The notes under the pieces: model-generated
Database searches by the model: none
Seen by the model: the letters and a program-made list of their open reading frames with translations, nothing else
Told to the model about the DNA's origin: nothing
Shown here: piece by piece, positions 45,928 to 54,829 of the stretch
How positions within the stretch are numbered: position 1 is the stretch's first letter
Layout: the number at the start of each line of letters is the position of its first letter
Assembly: GCA_018701395.1 (NCBI GenBank)
Contig: JABIWU010000023.1
Span: 1-64,000, forward strand
Origin: Phycisphaerae bacterium
GTDB taxonomy: Bacteria; Planctomycetota; Phycisphaerae; Phycisphaerales; SM1A02
DNA length: 64,000 nucleotides
Direction: 5' to 3'
Made by a program: the position numbers and the translations under genes

Positions 45928-47279
45928 AGTGATACCTCTTTCAATAAAGCAACAAGCCCATCCATCTCAGATTTTGTGCGCTTTTCAGTCACTGCAATAA
46001 TAAGCTCATTCCCTTTGGACAATCCTTGCATTCGCCGTCCTGCGGCCGCAACGCCGGGAAGAAATCCTCGCACTTTGCAAAAGTCGACAACCTTTGTCAC
46101 ATCGCAAGGACATTCCACCGTGAATTCGTTAAAAAACTCGCCATCGTACGTTAATTTCCAACCGTCTAGTTTTAAAATTTCTCCAGCAAGATAGTGTGCT
46201 TTATGCCAACATTGCGAAGCCATTTCACACATGCCTTCGCTACCAAACGTTGTCATAAACATTGTCGCACGCATTGCCATCAGACCTTGATTGGTGCACA
46301 CATTACTTGTTGCTTTTGCACCACGAATATGTTGTTCTCGTGTTTGCAATGTCAAGCAAAACGCTCTTCGGCCTTCTTCGTCCGTCGTCATACCAACAAG
46401 TCGCCCAGGCATTTTTCTAGTAAAAGATTCTTTTGCCGCAAGGAGCCCAAGGTAGGGACCACCAAGGTTAAGCGCATTCCCAAGTGGCTGTCCTTCACCA
46501 ACTGCAATGTCAGCGCCACACTCGCCGGGCGTTTTCAGTAATGCGCAAGCGATTGGATTAAACACAGCAATTCCTGCGGTTTTTGGCGTTTTATGTGCTT
46601 CAGCAAAACAAGCATCCCAATCTTCAATTTGTCCCCAGATGTTTGGGGATTGCACAATTACACCAGCCACGTTGTCGGACATTGCTGCTTCAACAGTTTC
46701 TGGTGCAATACAACCATCAGTAGCATCAAGCATCGTAATTTTTATGTGCACATCAGAGAGTACTGTTCGCAAAACTGCGATATACTCAGGATGCATAGTT
46801 GAAGCAACAAGTACTTCATTTCTGCGAGTTGTATTTGTTGAGAGCAATGCCGCTTCTGCAACCGCAGTCGCACCATCGTACAGGCTTGCATTTGCAATAT
46901 CTAAACCTGCGAGACGTGCAATTTGTGTTTGAAATTCAAAAAACGCTTGCAAAGATCCTTGAGAAGCTTCCGCTTGGTACGGCGTGTAGGATGTTAGAAA
47001 CTCACCTCTACTAATAAGTTGGTCGATCAGCGCAGGGTAGAAGTGGTCATACGCACCGCAACCCATGAAACAGGGCATATCGTGCGCCCCATGATTGTGG
47101 GAAGCCATCTCAGCCATTGCTCTTTGTAATTCCAACTCGCTCAGTGCTGGCATTAAATCAAGCTCATCTTCGCACCGTATTTCAGTTGGAATCACGTCAA
47201 ATAGCTCATCGATTGATTGAATACCAATCGCATCGAACATTTCTTGTCTTTGGGTAGAATTTAATTGGGTGTAATCCAT
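45924..47279 (-). CDS. gcvPA: Glycine dehydrogenase (decarboxylating) subunit 1
   Basis: 451 residues from ATG 47279; a GTG at 47288 would add three residues. Conserved segments: FMGCGAYDHFYPALIDQLIS, TSYTPYQAEASQGSLQAFFE and LGGPYLGLLAAKE. It pairs with GcvPB to make the PLP-dependent P-protein of the glycine cleavage system. First gene of a two-gene operon, divergent from the M28 peptidase. Confidence 0.95.
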   Translation of the reverse strand: MDYTQLNSTQRQEMFDAIGIQSIDELFDVIPTEIRCEDELDLMPALSELELQRAMAEMASHNHGAHDMPCFMGCGAYDHFYPALIDQLISRGEFLTSYTPYQAEASQGSLQAFFEFQTQIARLAGLDIANASLYDGATAVAEAALLSTNTTRRNEVLVASTMHPEYIAVLRTVLSDVHIKITMLDATDGCIAPETVEAAMSDNVAGVIVQSPNIWGQIEDWDACFAEAHKTPKTAGIAVFNPIACALLKTPGECGADIAVGEGQPLGNALNLGGPYLGLLAAKESFTRKMPGRLVGMTTDEEGRRAFCLTLQTREQHIRGAKATSNVCTNQGLMAMRATMFMTTFGSEGMCEMASQCWHKAHYLAGEILKLDGWKLTYDGEFFNEFTVECPCDVTKVVDFCKVRGFLPGVAAAGRRMQGLSKGNELIIAVTEKRTKSEMDGLVALLKEVSL

Positions 47280-47324
47280 GATATGCACTCGCTGTTTTAG
47301 AGCGGTAAGTATAAACTCTTATGC

Positions 47325-49208
47325 ATGCTACGACTCATTTTATCAACACTTCTTTTCTCATTTCCTGCACTTGCACAACCAACGGCATCAGTTATCGATG
47401 GACCGCTTTCCGCGAGGTCATTTCGACCAGAAAGCACACCGCAAGATGGCGTAATCAAATCCTATTTTGAAAGCGCAAGCCCGCTTGCAGTTGAATTTTT
47501 CGAACACATTTCATTACTTTCAAACTCTTGGCTAGGTGGACGACAACCAGGAACACAAGGCAGTAAACGTGCTGGAGAATACATCACTTGGAACTTAGAA
47601 CGGTCTGGGCTTACACCGGCTTTTGATGCACATACATCGTGGTATCAACCATTCCTTTTTGATGTCGACGGAACACCACCAGTTGTCAAAAAGGCATTTG
47701 TAGCGATTGAAGATATGGCACTTGTCGACGAACGCGATTTCGTGGTCCTTGGTAATAGTGGTTCGGGAGATATTTCCGCTCCAATTACGTTCGTTGGCTA
47801 CTCCATCGATGATGGTGAAAATGGCTATTCCAGTTTCGACGAAGACACAGATTTAACTGGGCAAGTTGCATTGATGCTCCGCTACGAGCCACTCGATGAA
47901 TTTGGTGTTAGCCAATGGGCAAGCCGACGTTTTGGACCACATTCAAATATTAAAGATAAAATGAAAGCAGTTATTGATCGAGGTGCGGTTGGCGTAATCC
48001 TCGTGAACCCACCAAATTGCAGAGACGGAAGAAGAGGCTTAGAAAAAAACCGTTCAAGCAGATTCGGTAAAACAAACATTCCAATTGTCCATTTCACTGA
48101 AGATGCTGCCAATATTGCCCTTGGCAGTGAAGCGACGATTGCAGAGTTGCAAATACTTGCAGACGCTGGTGAAATTTCAACAAAAACACTGAACCAGAAG
48201 GCATCGCTTCTTACGGAGGTTGAATCTACTGATTTACAAGCGCAAAATATCGCTGGCTATTTACAAGGAAGAGGAGAACTTGCAGATGAATGGCTTGTCA
48301 TTGGTTCCCATTACGACCATGTTGGCTACGGTTACACAGGAACATCATCGCCCGGCATTTTACACCGCGGTGCTGATGACAATGCTTCTGGAACCTCTGT
48401 AAACTTAATCCTTGCTCGGCTTTTCTCTGATTATTATTCCATTACCGAAGAGGAAACACTTCGTTCAGTGCTTTTCATTTTCTTCGATGGCGAAGAAGCC
48501 GGACTGCGCGGTTCAGCACACTTTACAAAAGAACCAACCATGGAATTAGATTCCGTGAATGCAATGATAAACCTTGACATGGTTGGTAGTCTTAGAAATT
48601 CTACCATTTCAATTTCTGGTACAGGTACTGCAGTTGAATTCGATGTGTTTATACCCGAAATAATTGAACAAACAACTCTGACTGCAAGCTTAACACCTAG
48701 TGGAACTGGAGCTTCTGACCACACGAACTTTTACGCAAAGGACATCCCTGTATTATTTTTCTTTACTGGCATGACTCCTGAATACCACACACCGGCTGAC
48801 CAAGCGTACACAACAAACCCTTCCGGTGGTGCAATTGTGACAGAACTCGCCTATACGTTTGCGATGCGTTTACTCAAAGATGAAAAACTTACTTTTTCAA
48901 CGAACACGAAAGGTGGTGCTGGTAGATCCTCGAGCATGCCATCCCCTGTTCGACTTGGAGTGCATCCGTCTTACTCTGAAATGTTAGAGACAGGCATTTT
49001 GCTCACGGGAGTAAGCGAAGACACAAGTGCATCAGATGCAGGGTTACAAGCAGAAGATGTTCTGCTTGCGTGGAATGAGATAGAACTAACCGGTGGGCGT
49101 AAACTTATGGAGTTGTTGAGAGCATCATCGCCAGGTGATATTGTTGAATTAACCATACAACGCGGTGGTGAAAATATTATCGTAGACGTAACACTGCGAG
49201 CTCCGTAA
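47325..49208 (+). CDS. Secreted M28 zinc peptidase with PA and PDZ domains
   Basis: 627 residues. Signal peptide about 1-17 (ALAQ). A PA (protease-associated) domain is inserted at about 150-290. The M28 core has the metal ligands in GSHYDHVG (His329), GADDNASG (Asp352), FDGEEAGL (Glu390-Glu391), NLDMVG (Asp418) and PEYHTPAD (His488). A PDZ domain at about 530-627 includes GLQAEDVLLAWN. It likely cleaves amino acids or peptides outside the inner membrane and is a plausible client of the type II system. AT-rich start with no clear Shine-Dalgarno. Confidence 0.93.
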   Translation: MLRLILSTLLFSFPALAQPTASVIDGPLSARSFRPESTPQDGVIKSYFESASPLAVEFFEHISLLSNSWLGGRQPGTQGSKRAGEYITWNLERSGLTPAFDAHTSWYQPFLFDVDGTPPVVKKAFVAIEDMALVDERDFVVLGNSGSGDISAPITFVGYSIDDGENGYSSFDEDTDLTGQVALMLRYEPLDEFGVSQWASRRFGPHSNIKDKMKAVIDRGAVGVILVNPPNCRDGRRGLEKNRSSRFGKTNIPIVHFTEDAANIALGSEATIAELQILADAGEISTKTLNQKASLLTEVESTDLQAQNIAGYLQGRGELADEWLVIGSHYDHVGYGYTGTSSPGILHRGADDNASGTSVNLILARLFSDYYSITEEETLRSVLFIFFDGEEAGLRGSAHFTKEPTMELDSVNAMINLDMVGSLRNSTISISGTGTAVEFDVFIPEIIEQTTLTASLTPSGTGASDHTNFYAKDIPVLFFFTGMTPEYHTPADQAYTTNPSGGAIVTELAYTFAMRLLKDEKLTFSTNTKGGAGRSSSMPSPVRLGVHPSYSEMLETGILLTGVSEDTSASDAGLQAEDVLLAWNEIELTGGRKLMELLRASSPGDIVELTIQRGGENIIVDVTLRAP

Positions 49209-49231
49209 CAAACAACATTTATATAAAAAGT

Positions 49232-49261
49232 CATCCCCTCCTCTATTAAGAGGAGGGGATG
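49232..49261. terminator. Strong bidirectional hairpin between the M28 peptidase and rnpB
   Basis: A perfect 13-bp stem (CATCCCCTCCTCT at 49232-49244; its complement at 49249-49261) with a 4-base ATTA loop. On the minus strand it is followed by ACTTTTTATA, which gives a U-rich tract after rnpB. On the plus strand it lies 23 bases after the peptidase stop and is followed by only a short T run. It probably serves mainly rnpB. Confidence 0.85.
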
Positions 49262-49283
49262 TTTGATTCCCCGAAAGTGATTG

Positions 49284-49660
49284 CCTGTGGACGATAAGCC
49301 GGATTCTGTCGTGAACGGTCATTCATCTACGTGTACTGTTGCCAGCACACTTTTGCACGCGACCCGTTCTCATTCCTCGGACAAGGACATCCACAAAAGT
49401 GAATCGAGAACTGCTTGCGTTTGCACGCGGTGGGGTTTACCTTGCCTGATTTGTCACCAAACCAGCGGTGCGCTCTTACCGCACCTTTTCACCCTTACCT
49501 GTGTCATGTAAACATGACCATCGGCGGTTTAATCTCTGTGGCACTAAGCCCTAACCTGCAATCAAGGTCGGTGGACGTTATCCACCACCGTTTCCTATCG
49601 TGTCCGGACTTTCCTCGCGATTCTTCATTACAAAGAAACCCGCGACCGTCTATCCACATA
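49284..49660 (-). ncRNA. rnpB: RNase P RNA (class A)
   Basis: About 377 bases. On the minus strand the universally conserved blocks appear in order: GAGGAAAGTCCGGAC near the 5' end, AGGTAAGGGTGAAAAGGTGC and GGTAAGAGCGCACCG in the middle, AGGTAAACCCC, and GACAGAATCCGGCTTATC near the 3' end. The ends pair as helix P1: TGTGGAT (49658-49652) with GTCCACA (49292-49286). A -10-like TACAAT on the minus strand lies at 49669-49664, about 6 bases before the 5' end. It is the catalytic RNA that trims the 5' ends of pre-tRNAs. End positions are good to a few bases. Confidence 0.96.
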
Positions 49661-49692
49661 CATATTGTACGCCCTAAGTATACACTGCGTAC

Positions 49693-50568
49693 ATGGCAGA
49701 AGGAAAAAAGCAATTAGTCGCATGGGTTGCTCCAGAACAAGTAGAACTCGTTAAAAAAGTCACAAAATTAGCGAAATTGAAACTCGTAGCTGTTGGAACA
49801 ACTAACCAAAGTGACTTGCCAAAAGTTGGGAATACACTCAAAGTTGCTACGTGCAGCGATATTCGCACGCTTGCCGCGACGTATGACGATGCCATTCTCT
49901 GGATTGCTGAACCTCAATCTTACGAAGTATCCCTTTGCGAATTACTACGGCGAAGAACTACACAAACAGTGACGACTACACCACTTTCTGGCTCTATGGA
50001 TGAGTTAGTTGAAGAAGCAGGCAAAACCCCAGCTGCAAAATTTATTCCACTGATGCGAAGAAGTGCCAGTTACGGTGAAGCAACAGATGACATCGAGCAA
50101 TTTGGGCTTGCCATTTCAGCTCAATGCACTATGACTTGTTCTTCTATCGAAGGAACACTTTGGTCAAGATTGTTTGATGCGATGGATTTTATCAATGGGC
50201 TCTTTGGTACTCCTGAATTAGTGCAAGCATTTTTGCATAGTTCAAACATACCTGAAGAGCCGAGTGATTTACGCGGGCACATGACAGTGAATTTGCAATT
50301 TCAAAAACAACGAGTAGCAACCATGTTATTAAGCGATCAATCCACTTGGCAACGAGAGACACTCATGATTAGTGAAAATCATTCCATCAGTATTGGTGAC
50401 CATGAAACAACACTACCTCAACTCATAGCTGATGGCATTAGTTCTTGCGAAACGACAATGGCAGATGCACCCCGTGTTCTCGCATTATGCGAAGCAGCAC
50501 GACTAAGTTGTCTTACTGGTGCAGCAGAACAGCCAAGTAGAGTTCTGACTATGTTTTCTGGTTCGTAA
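49693..50568 (+). CDS. Hypothetical protein, possibly a degenerate Gfo/Idh/MocA-type fold
   Basis: 291 residues. The first 90 look like an alternating beta-alpha nucleotide-binding fold (VAWVAPEQVELVKKVTKLA, VAVGTTN, TYDDAILWIAEP) but without a GxGxxG loop. The second half (GTLWSRLFDAMDFINGLFG, HMTVNLQFQKQRVATMLLSD) resembles the C-terminal sheet domain of Gfo/Idh/MocA oxidoreductases. Loss of the dinucleotide motif would argue against enzyme activity. A -10-like TATACA lies 8 bases before the ATG and no Shine-Dalgarno is seen, so the mRNA may be leaderless. Confidence 0.6.
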   Translation: MAEGKKQLVAWVAPEQVELVKKVTKLAKLKLVAVGTTNQSDLPKVGNTLKVATCSDIRTLAATYDDAILWIAEPQSYEVSLCELLRRRTTQTVTTTPLSGSMDELVEEAGKTPAAKFIPLMRRSASYGEATDDIEQFGLAISAQCTMTCSSIEGTLWSRLFDAMDFINGLFGTPELVQAFLHSSNIPEEPSDLRGHMTVNLQFQKQRVATMLLSDQSTWQRETLMISENHSISIGDHETTLPQLIADGISSCETTMADAPRVLALCEAARLSCLTGAAEQPSRVLTMFSGS

Positions 50569-50576
50569 TCAAATAA

Positions 50577-51314
50577 CTAAATGCCAATTGCTTGGTGCAA
50601 CGGAACAACTATATCAGGCACGACTCGGTGCTCAGCAATGTGTTCGATATGCCCGGCGAGTCGACTAAACGTAGATTCTAATTCTTCAAGCGCTTGAATT
50701 GGTCCGTGTTTTCGAATTGTTAAAAAAACACTTATCGGTTCATTTTCAAAAACTTGAGTCGCCGCTTCTACAGCAGTAGTGCGCGTCTTAATTTCAACAA
50801 ATGCTTGCAAGTCACACGCTTCATTTAATGCAAAACCAATGCGAGGCTGCACATCAAGCAGTGGTTCCATAGATTCATCTACAAGTGAAGCCAGTGGTGT
50901 GTTTGCTAACAAAGACTGAGCAACTACACTGTTTCTATTTTCTCTTGCGGGAAGGTCGAAGCCGTAGACGAGCTCGATATATTCAATATGGAGTGGAGTC
51001 AGTGAAAGATAGTACGGAGCAAGATCAAGAACCAAACGGTGCAGGCTATAGGCTGCTTCGATGTGGTTCGGGTTTACAAATCCAGATGAAATTGCGGTTG
51101 GTCGCAATCCTACCCACTGGTAACGCCCTTCAACTTCAGCCGTTTCAAGTGCTACTTCACCATCAAAAGGTCTAATGCGCTCAAACTCTGGAATTTCGCG
51201 ACGAATCCGTTCAAACATATCCGTCGCAGATTCTTGGATCTTTGGCAAATCCAAACTCAATTTGATTTTTTGATTTACGTAAAAATCGCTACAAAGTGTG
51301 CCGAATGAATGCAT
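50577..51314 (-). CDS. Hypothetical protein
   Basis: 245 residues from ATG 51314; a GTG at 51338 is an alternative with 8 more residues. No signal peptide or membrane helix. Mixed alpha/beta sequence; segments LHIEYIELVYGFDLPARENR and PISVFLTIRKHG. No family was recognised. It lies convergent to the gene at 49693 (8-base gap) and near a hypothetical membrane gene, with no telling context. Confidence 0.6.
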   Translation of the reverse strand: MHSFGTLCSDFYVNQKIKLSLDLPKIQESATDMFERIRREIPEFERIRPFDGEVALETAEVEGRYQWVGLRPTAISSGFVNPNHIEAAYSLHRLVLDLAPYYLSLTPLHIEYIELVYGFDLPARENRNSVVAQSLLANTPLASLVDESMEPLLDVQPRIGFALNEACDLQAFVEIKTRTTAVEAATQVFENEPISVFLTIRKHGPIQALEELESTFSRLAGHIEHIAEHRVVPDIVVPLHQAIGI

Positions 51315-51379
51315 CGTATGTGCATGATAGCAAACCACCGAAATTGACTAAGCAACTAAGTTGCCTCGTTGATATTTTT

Positions 51380-52612
51380 TTAGTTTTTCCGAACGATTGG
51401 TTGCCATTTCAAATATGTTGCCGATCTCCAAAGCCATTCAAAAGGACCAAATCGAAATTTCGAAAGCCAAAACATACTAAATATAATTTGGAATACCCAT
51501 ATTGCAACCGCAACATAGAGTAATTCCACCCGTTCTAGTTGTCCAAACAAACCAAGCCCATGCCCATAGAAAATAAATGTGCAAATAATCGTTTGGCCAA
51601 GATAATTTGTAAGAGCCATTTGCCCTGTAGCTGCTAATGCCTTTCTTGCATAGGTCAACATGCCAAGCTTGCAAACAAGCATAACCAGACAAATCCAAAC
51701 AAAGGCGATAAACACACCGCCAACACTGTTCCAATTACTAACCAAGAATTGCACCGTTGCTGGGTCCCAATCATGTAGCTGTTTTTGCCAAACTCCAATT
51801 GCTATGAGTGGAAAACCTATAAGAGCAGACAAAGCAATTATCACTATATAAAATCGAACGGATTTCGATGCAGACAAAATGTTCAATTTATACGCAGCCA
51901 TCCCAACCATCATTAACCCGACACAATGCCACAATAAATACAATGGCAGAATAATAAATTGCAACATGAAAGCAATTGAAACTCGATGCGGCAATTGGTC
52001 TAACCAAGAACCAGTGTACGCGGCGATTTCAAGTTGGACTTCTGGTGAATCCAAAATTACAGATTGTTGCATTGCCAACACATCTTTTTCTGGCCAAAAT
52101 TGCATCGTCCAAAATATAAACAGCTTAAACACAATCGGGATAATAAACATCAATGCAAATCCGAGAATGAATAAAACTGCTGGCTTCCAGTTTCGAACTG
52201 TCGCAATAAGCATTCCGCTAATTGCATACGTCACAAGAATATCGCCAAACCACAGCAAATAAGCGTGCAATATTCCAATAACGAATAACCAACCCATTCG
52301 GCTTGTTTGTAACTTCCATACAGAATGCCCTTTCGAATTGGCGCGCTCCATAAAAATACAAACACCTGCACCAAACAGAATTGAAAATATTGACATGAAT
52401 TTTGTATCTGCGATGTAGTGCAATACCAACCATGTCCACCAGTCCGGTCCTGCCATGTCGTTGTAGACCGTTGGCAACTCATACGCAGCGGTAACCATCG
52501 AAAATGAGACAATGTTCATCAAGAGAATGCCAAGCACCGCAACACCTCGTAAAACATCCAGCGAAGCTATTCGTTCGCTAAGGGCTACTGGTTTTGAGCG
52601 TTGAATATCCAA
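51380..52612 (-). CDS. DUF418/YeiB-type membrane protein
   Basis: 410 residues, about ten helices. The N-terminus SLDVLRGVAVLGILLMNIVS and the C-terminal KFRFGPFEWLWRS motif are the two hallmarks of the DUF418 (YeiB) family, related to acyltransferase-3 membrane proteins. The role in cells is unknown; transport or acyl transfer has been suggested for relatives. Its ATG lies 28 bases inside the HAD phosphatase gene, so the two may be coupled. Confidence 0.87.
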   Translation of the reverse strand: MDIQRSKPVALSERIASLDVLRGVAVLGILLMNIVSFSMVTAAYELPTVYNDMAGPDWWTWLVLHYIADTKFMSIFSILFGAGVCIFMERANSKGHSVWKLQTSRMGWLFVIGILHAYLLWFGDILVTYAISGMLIATVRNWKPAVLFILGFALMFIIPIVFKLFIFWTMQFWPEKDVLAMQQSVILDSPEVQLEIAAYTGSWLDQLPHRVSIAFMLQFIILPLYLLWHCVGLMMVGMAAYKLNILSASKSVRFYIVIIALSALIGFPLIAIGVWQKQLHDWDPATVQFLVSNWNSVGGVFIAFVWICLVMLVCKLGMLTYARKALAATGQMALTNYLGQTIICTFIFYGHGLGLFGQLERVELLYVAVAIWVFQIIFSMFWLSKFRFGPFEWLWRSATYLKWQPIVRKN

Positions 52613-53253
52613 TGGAGCACTGCCTCAGTGTCGCTCAAATCATCTACTAGAAGATCTGGTTTTGACTCAAGCAGTGTAGCACGGTCGTGGGACCCCGTGC
52701 AGACTGCAATGACTCGACATCCCGCTGCTTGACCACTCGTCACATCATGAATTGTGTCTCCAATCAGGACGGCTGGTTCATTCTTTTTGTGAGCAGCAAT
52801 TGCAACAGGTGGTAGGTCAACCCGTTGCTCGCCATCTGTACCCCAAGCATTTGAAACAAACATGTCGGTATTTATTCCTGCTGCTTGGAGTTTCATCAAT
52901 CCTGTCTCTTTGTAATTACCTGTGACGAGCCCCAATGTGACGTTGTCTATTTCAATGCACGCTTCAAGAAGCTCTTCAATACCGGGCAATATTCTGACCT
53001 GCACTTTTGAAATATTCTTGCGGAGCAAATCCGTATACAACTCACGAAATTCTTTATGATGCGAAGCGTGATTTTCAATCCCATGAAGTTTGCATGCATC
53101 TTTCCAGATGAGTGGGTCTAAACAACCCCCAAATGAAATACCAGAGAGTAAAAATGGTTTTCCAAACATCAACTCTCCTGTTTCTTCCATTGAACGAACA
53201 CCGACACCTTCCGAAGAAAGCATTGTTCCATCAATATCAAATAGAATGAGCAT
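52585..53253 (-). CDS. HAD-family phosphatase (phosphoglycolate phosphatase-like)
   Basis: 222 residues. HAD motif I DIDGTM with Asp6 (nucleophile) and Asp8, motif II LVTGNYKE, motif III lysine in the K-rich segment, and motif IV VLIGDTIHD. A helical cap domain lies at about 15-85. Such proteins remove phosphate from small metabolites; phosphoglycolate is a guess from overall similarity. The ATG shares one base with the sucC stop (TAATG), so it is in an operon with sucC. Confidence 0.87.
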   Translation of the reverse strand: MLILFDIDGTMLSSEGVGVRSMEETGELMFGKPFLLSGISFGGCLDPLIWKDACKLHGIENHASHHKEFRELYTDLLRKNISKVQVRILPGIEELLEACIEIDNVTLGLVTGNYKETGLMKLQAAGINTDMFVSNAWGTDGEQRVDLPPVAIAAHKKNEPAVLIGDTIHDVTSGQAAGCRVIAVCTGSHDRATLLESKPDLLVDDLSDTEAVLHWIFNAQNQ

Positions 53254-54461
53254 TATGCGCTTGCAACTAAAACTGCGTTAGCAACTTTTTCAGCTGCATC
53301 TTCAAGGTCAGTAGCCGTTTGCATTGTTGGCAAGTCTGATTGAGCGGCTATTAATATGTCGCGTGCTGCATCCACATTTGTTCCTTCAAGTCGAACAACC
53401 AGCGGGACAGAGAAACTGACCTCTTTTGCTGCTGCCACAATCGCCTCAGCAATCACATCACAACGCATAATCCCGCCGAATATGTTTACAAGAACGCCTT
53501 CAACTTTTTCATCTGACAAAATAATTTTGAATGCTTCAGATACCGTTTCAAGGGTTGCAGCACCGCCAACATCCAAAAAGTTTGCGGGGCTACCACCGTG
53601 CATTTTGATAATGTCCATCGTTGCCATTGCAAGCCCAGCGCCATTTACCAAACAACCAATGTTGCCATCGAGCGCAATAAAATTCAGTCCGAACTGTGCT
53701 GCTTTAATCTCAGATTCATTTTCCTCAGAAGGATCGAACATCTCTTGCAAATTTTTATGTCGAAATAGCGCGTTGTCATCAAAGTCGAATTTGGCATCAA
53801 TGGCAAGCACTTGTCCATCTGGATGTTCATCCGTTGCAGGCGTAACGATTAGTGGGTTAATTTCTGCAAGAGATGCATCTGTTTCTTCCACTAATTTTGA
53901 CATTTTTAACATGATGTTAATTGCCTGTCCAACTTGTTTCCCAGTGAAACCAACATTGAATGCCATTTCGCGAGCTTGGTATGGTTGCAATCCCGCAAGT
54001 GGATTTATACAAACATGTTTGATTGCGTCAGGAGTCTCATGAGCAACTGTTTCAATGTCAACACCTCCTTCGCTAGAAGCGATTAAAGCGCTTGTGCCTG
54101 TTGCTCTGTCTGTAGTTATTGCGAGATAAAATTCACTCGCAATATCGACGCCATCAGCGATTAAAACTTTCGTGACTTTTAAACCTTCTGGGCCTGTTTG
54201 CACTGAAACCATTTTGTTCCCAAACATAAATGTAGCCGCTTCGTTAACCTCATCTGGAGTTCGACACAACTTCACAAAGCCAGCTTTTCCACGGCCACCT
54301 GCGTGAACTTGTGCCTTCACAACGAGCAGAGTTGCGCCAGCATCAAAGAGTGATTTTGCTGCTTCGTTGGCAGCATCAATGGTTGTTACCATCGTGCCTG
54401 AAGGAACTGGAATTCCTGCTTCAGCAAGAAGTTGACGTGCTTGGTATTCGTGGATTTTCAT
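53253..54461 (-). CDS. sucC: Succinyl-CoA synthetase beta subunit
   Basis: 402 residues. ATP-grasp N-terminus with MKIHEYQARQLLAEAGIPVP and the lysine/glycine loop KAQVHAGGRGKAGFV. The C-terminal flavodoxin-like domain contains NFLDVGGAATLETV and VNIFGGIMRCDVIA. It converts succinyl-CoA, nucleotide diphosphate and phosphate to succinate and nucleotide triphosphate, with SucD. ATP or GTP specificity cannot be told. sucD usually follows sucC, but here a HAD phosphatase gene does. Confidence 0.96.
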   Translation of the reverse strand: MKIHEYQARQLLAEAGIPVPSGTMVTTIDAANEAAKSLFDAGATLLVVKAQVHAGGRGKAGFVKLCRTPDEVNEAATFMFGNKMVSVQTGPEGLKVTKVLIADGVDIASEFYLAITTDRATGTSALIASSEGGVDIETVAHETPDAIKHVCINPLAGLQPYQAREMAFNVGFTGKQVGQAINIMLKMSKLVEETDASLAEINPLIVTPATDEHPDGQVLAIDAKFDFDDNALFRHKNLQEMFDPSEENESEIKAAQFGLNFIALDGNIGCLVNGAGLAMATMDIIKMHGGSPANFLDVGGAATLETVSEAFKIILSDEKVEGVLVNIFGGIMRCDVIAEAIVAAAKEVSFSVPLVVRLEGTNVDAARDILIAAQSDLPTMQTATDLEDAAEKVANAVLVASA

Positions 54462-54589
54462 GGAATCGACAATTATACAGCATCAAATGTGGGTTCGTTT
54501 CTTGAGTAAGAAGAGAAAAAACACAAATTAATGTAAAGTTTTCTCGTCATCATTTTAAAAATAATGCATACTATCCATATAAATTACGA

Positions 54590-54697
54590 ACTCCCAGGCT
54601 GGGACGATTCCTACACCATTGCCCAAAAGGGCAACACGGGCTCATTGAAGTACCGTTTTCGGGATATACGAGAGGAGCCGTCCCAGTCTTCTTTTTT
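54590..54697 (+). ncRNA. Unassigned structured small RNA with own promoter-like box and terminator
   Basis: Between sucC and the lipoprotein cluster. A long-range helix pairs AGGCTGGGACG (54596-54606) with CGTCCCAGTCT (54679-54689), 11 bp with one G-U, and after one mismatch five more pairs, TTCCT (54608-54612) with AGGAG (54673-54677). Inside are hairpins TTGCCC-AAAA-GGGCAA (54619-54634) and CCG-TTTT-CGG (54653-54662). The helix is followed by TTCTTTTTT (54689-54697), as in an intrinsic terminator. A TATAAA box at 54578-54583 would start transcription near 54590. It lacks the SRP RNA apical motif and is too short for 6S RNA or tmRNA. No family was recognised. Confidence 0.55.
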
Positions 54698-54829
54698 AAA
54701 AATTTAATCCGCAATGCTGACATAATCAGCGTATCATGCATGTTAGATGAAACAAACGAAGTGTTTCAGGCGTTGTACTAATGACACAAATCAAACTCGC
54801 CGAAAACTTCATATTACAGGAGACTCAAC
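54698..54829. other. Intergenic stretch before the lipoprotein cluster, no gene found
   Basis: AT-rich spacer after the terminator-like T run. It contains an AGGAGA ribosome-binding site at 54818-54823 for the first lipoprotein and no other convincing element. The sequence between the sucC start (54461) and the small RNA (54590) is also AT-rich and without genes; the sucC promoter must lie there. Confidence 0.5.

Noticed and set aside
49281-49717. Plus- and minus-strand ORFs within the rnpB region
   Set aside because: The conserved RNase P RNA blocks account for this sequence; the ORFs are accidental.
53356-54042. 228-residue plus-strand ORF
   Set aside because: Opposite sucC, which is certain; the composition is that of an antisense frame.
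54590-54697. SRP RNA, 6S RNA, tmRNA or a known riboswitch
   Set aside because: No GGAAGCAG-type SRP apical motif; too short for 6S or tmRNA; no match to the cobalamin, SAM, fluoride, c-di-GMP or manganese riboswitch cores I know.
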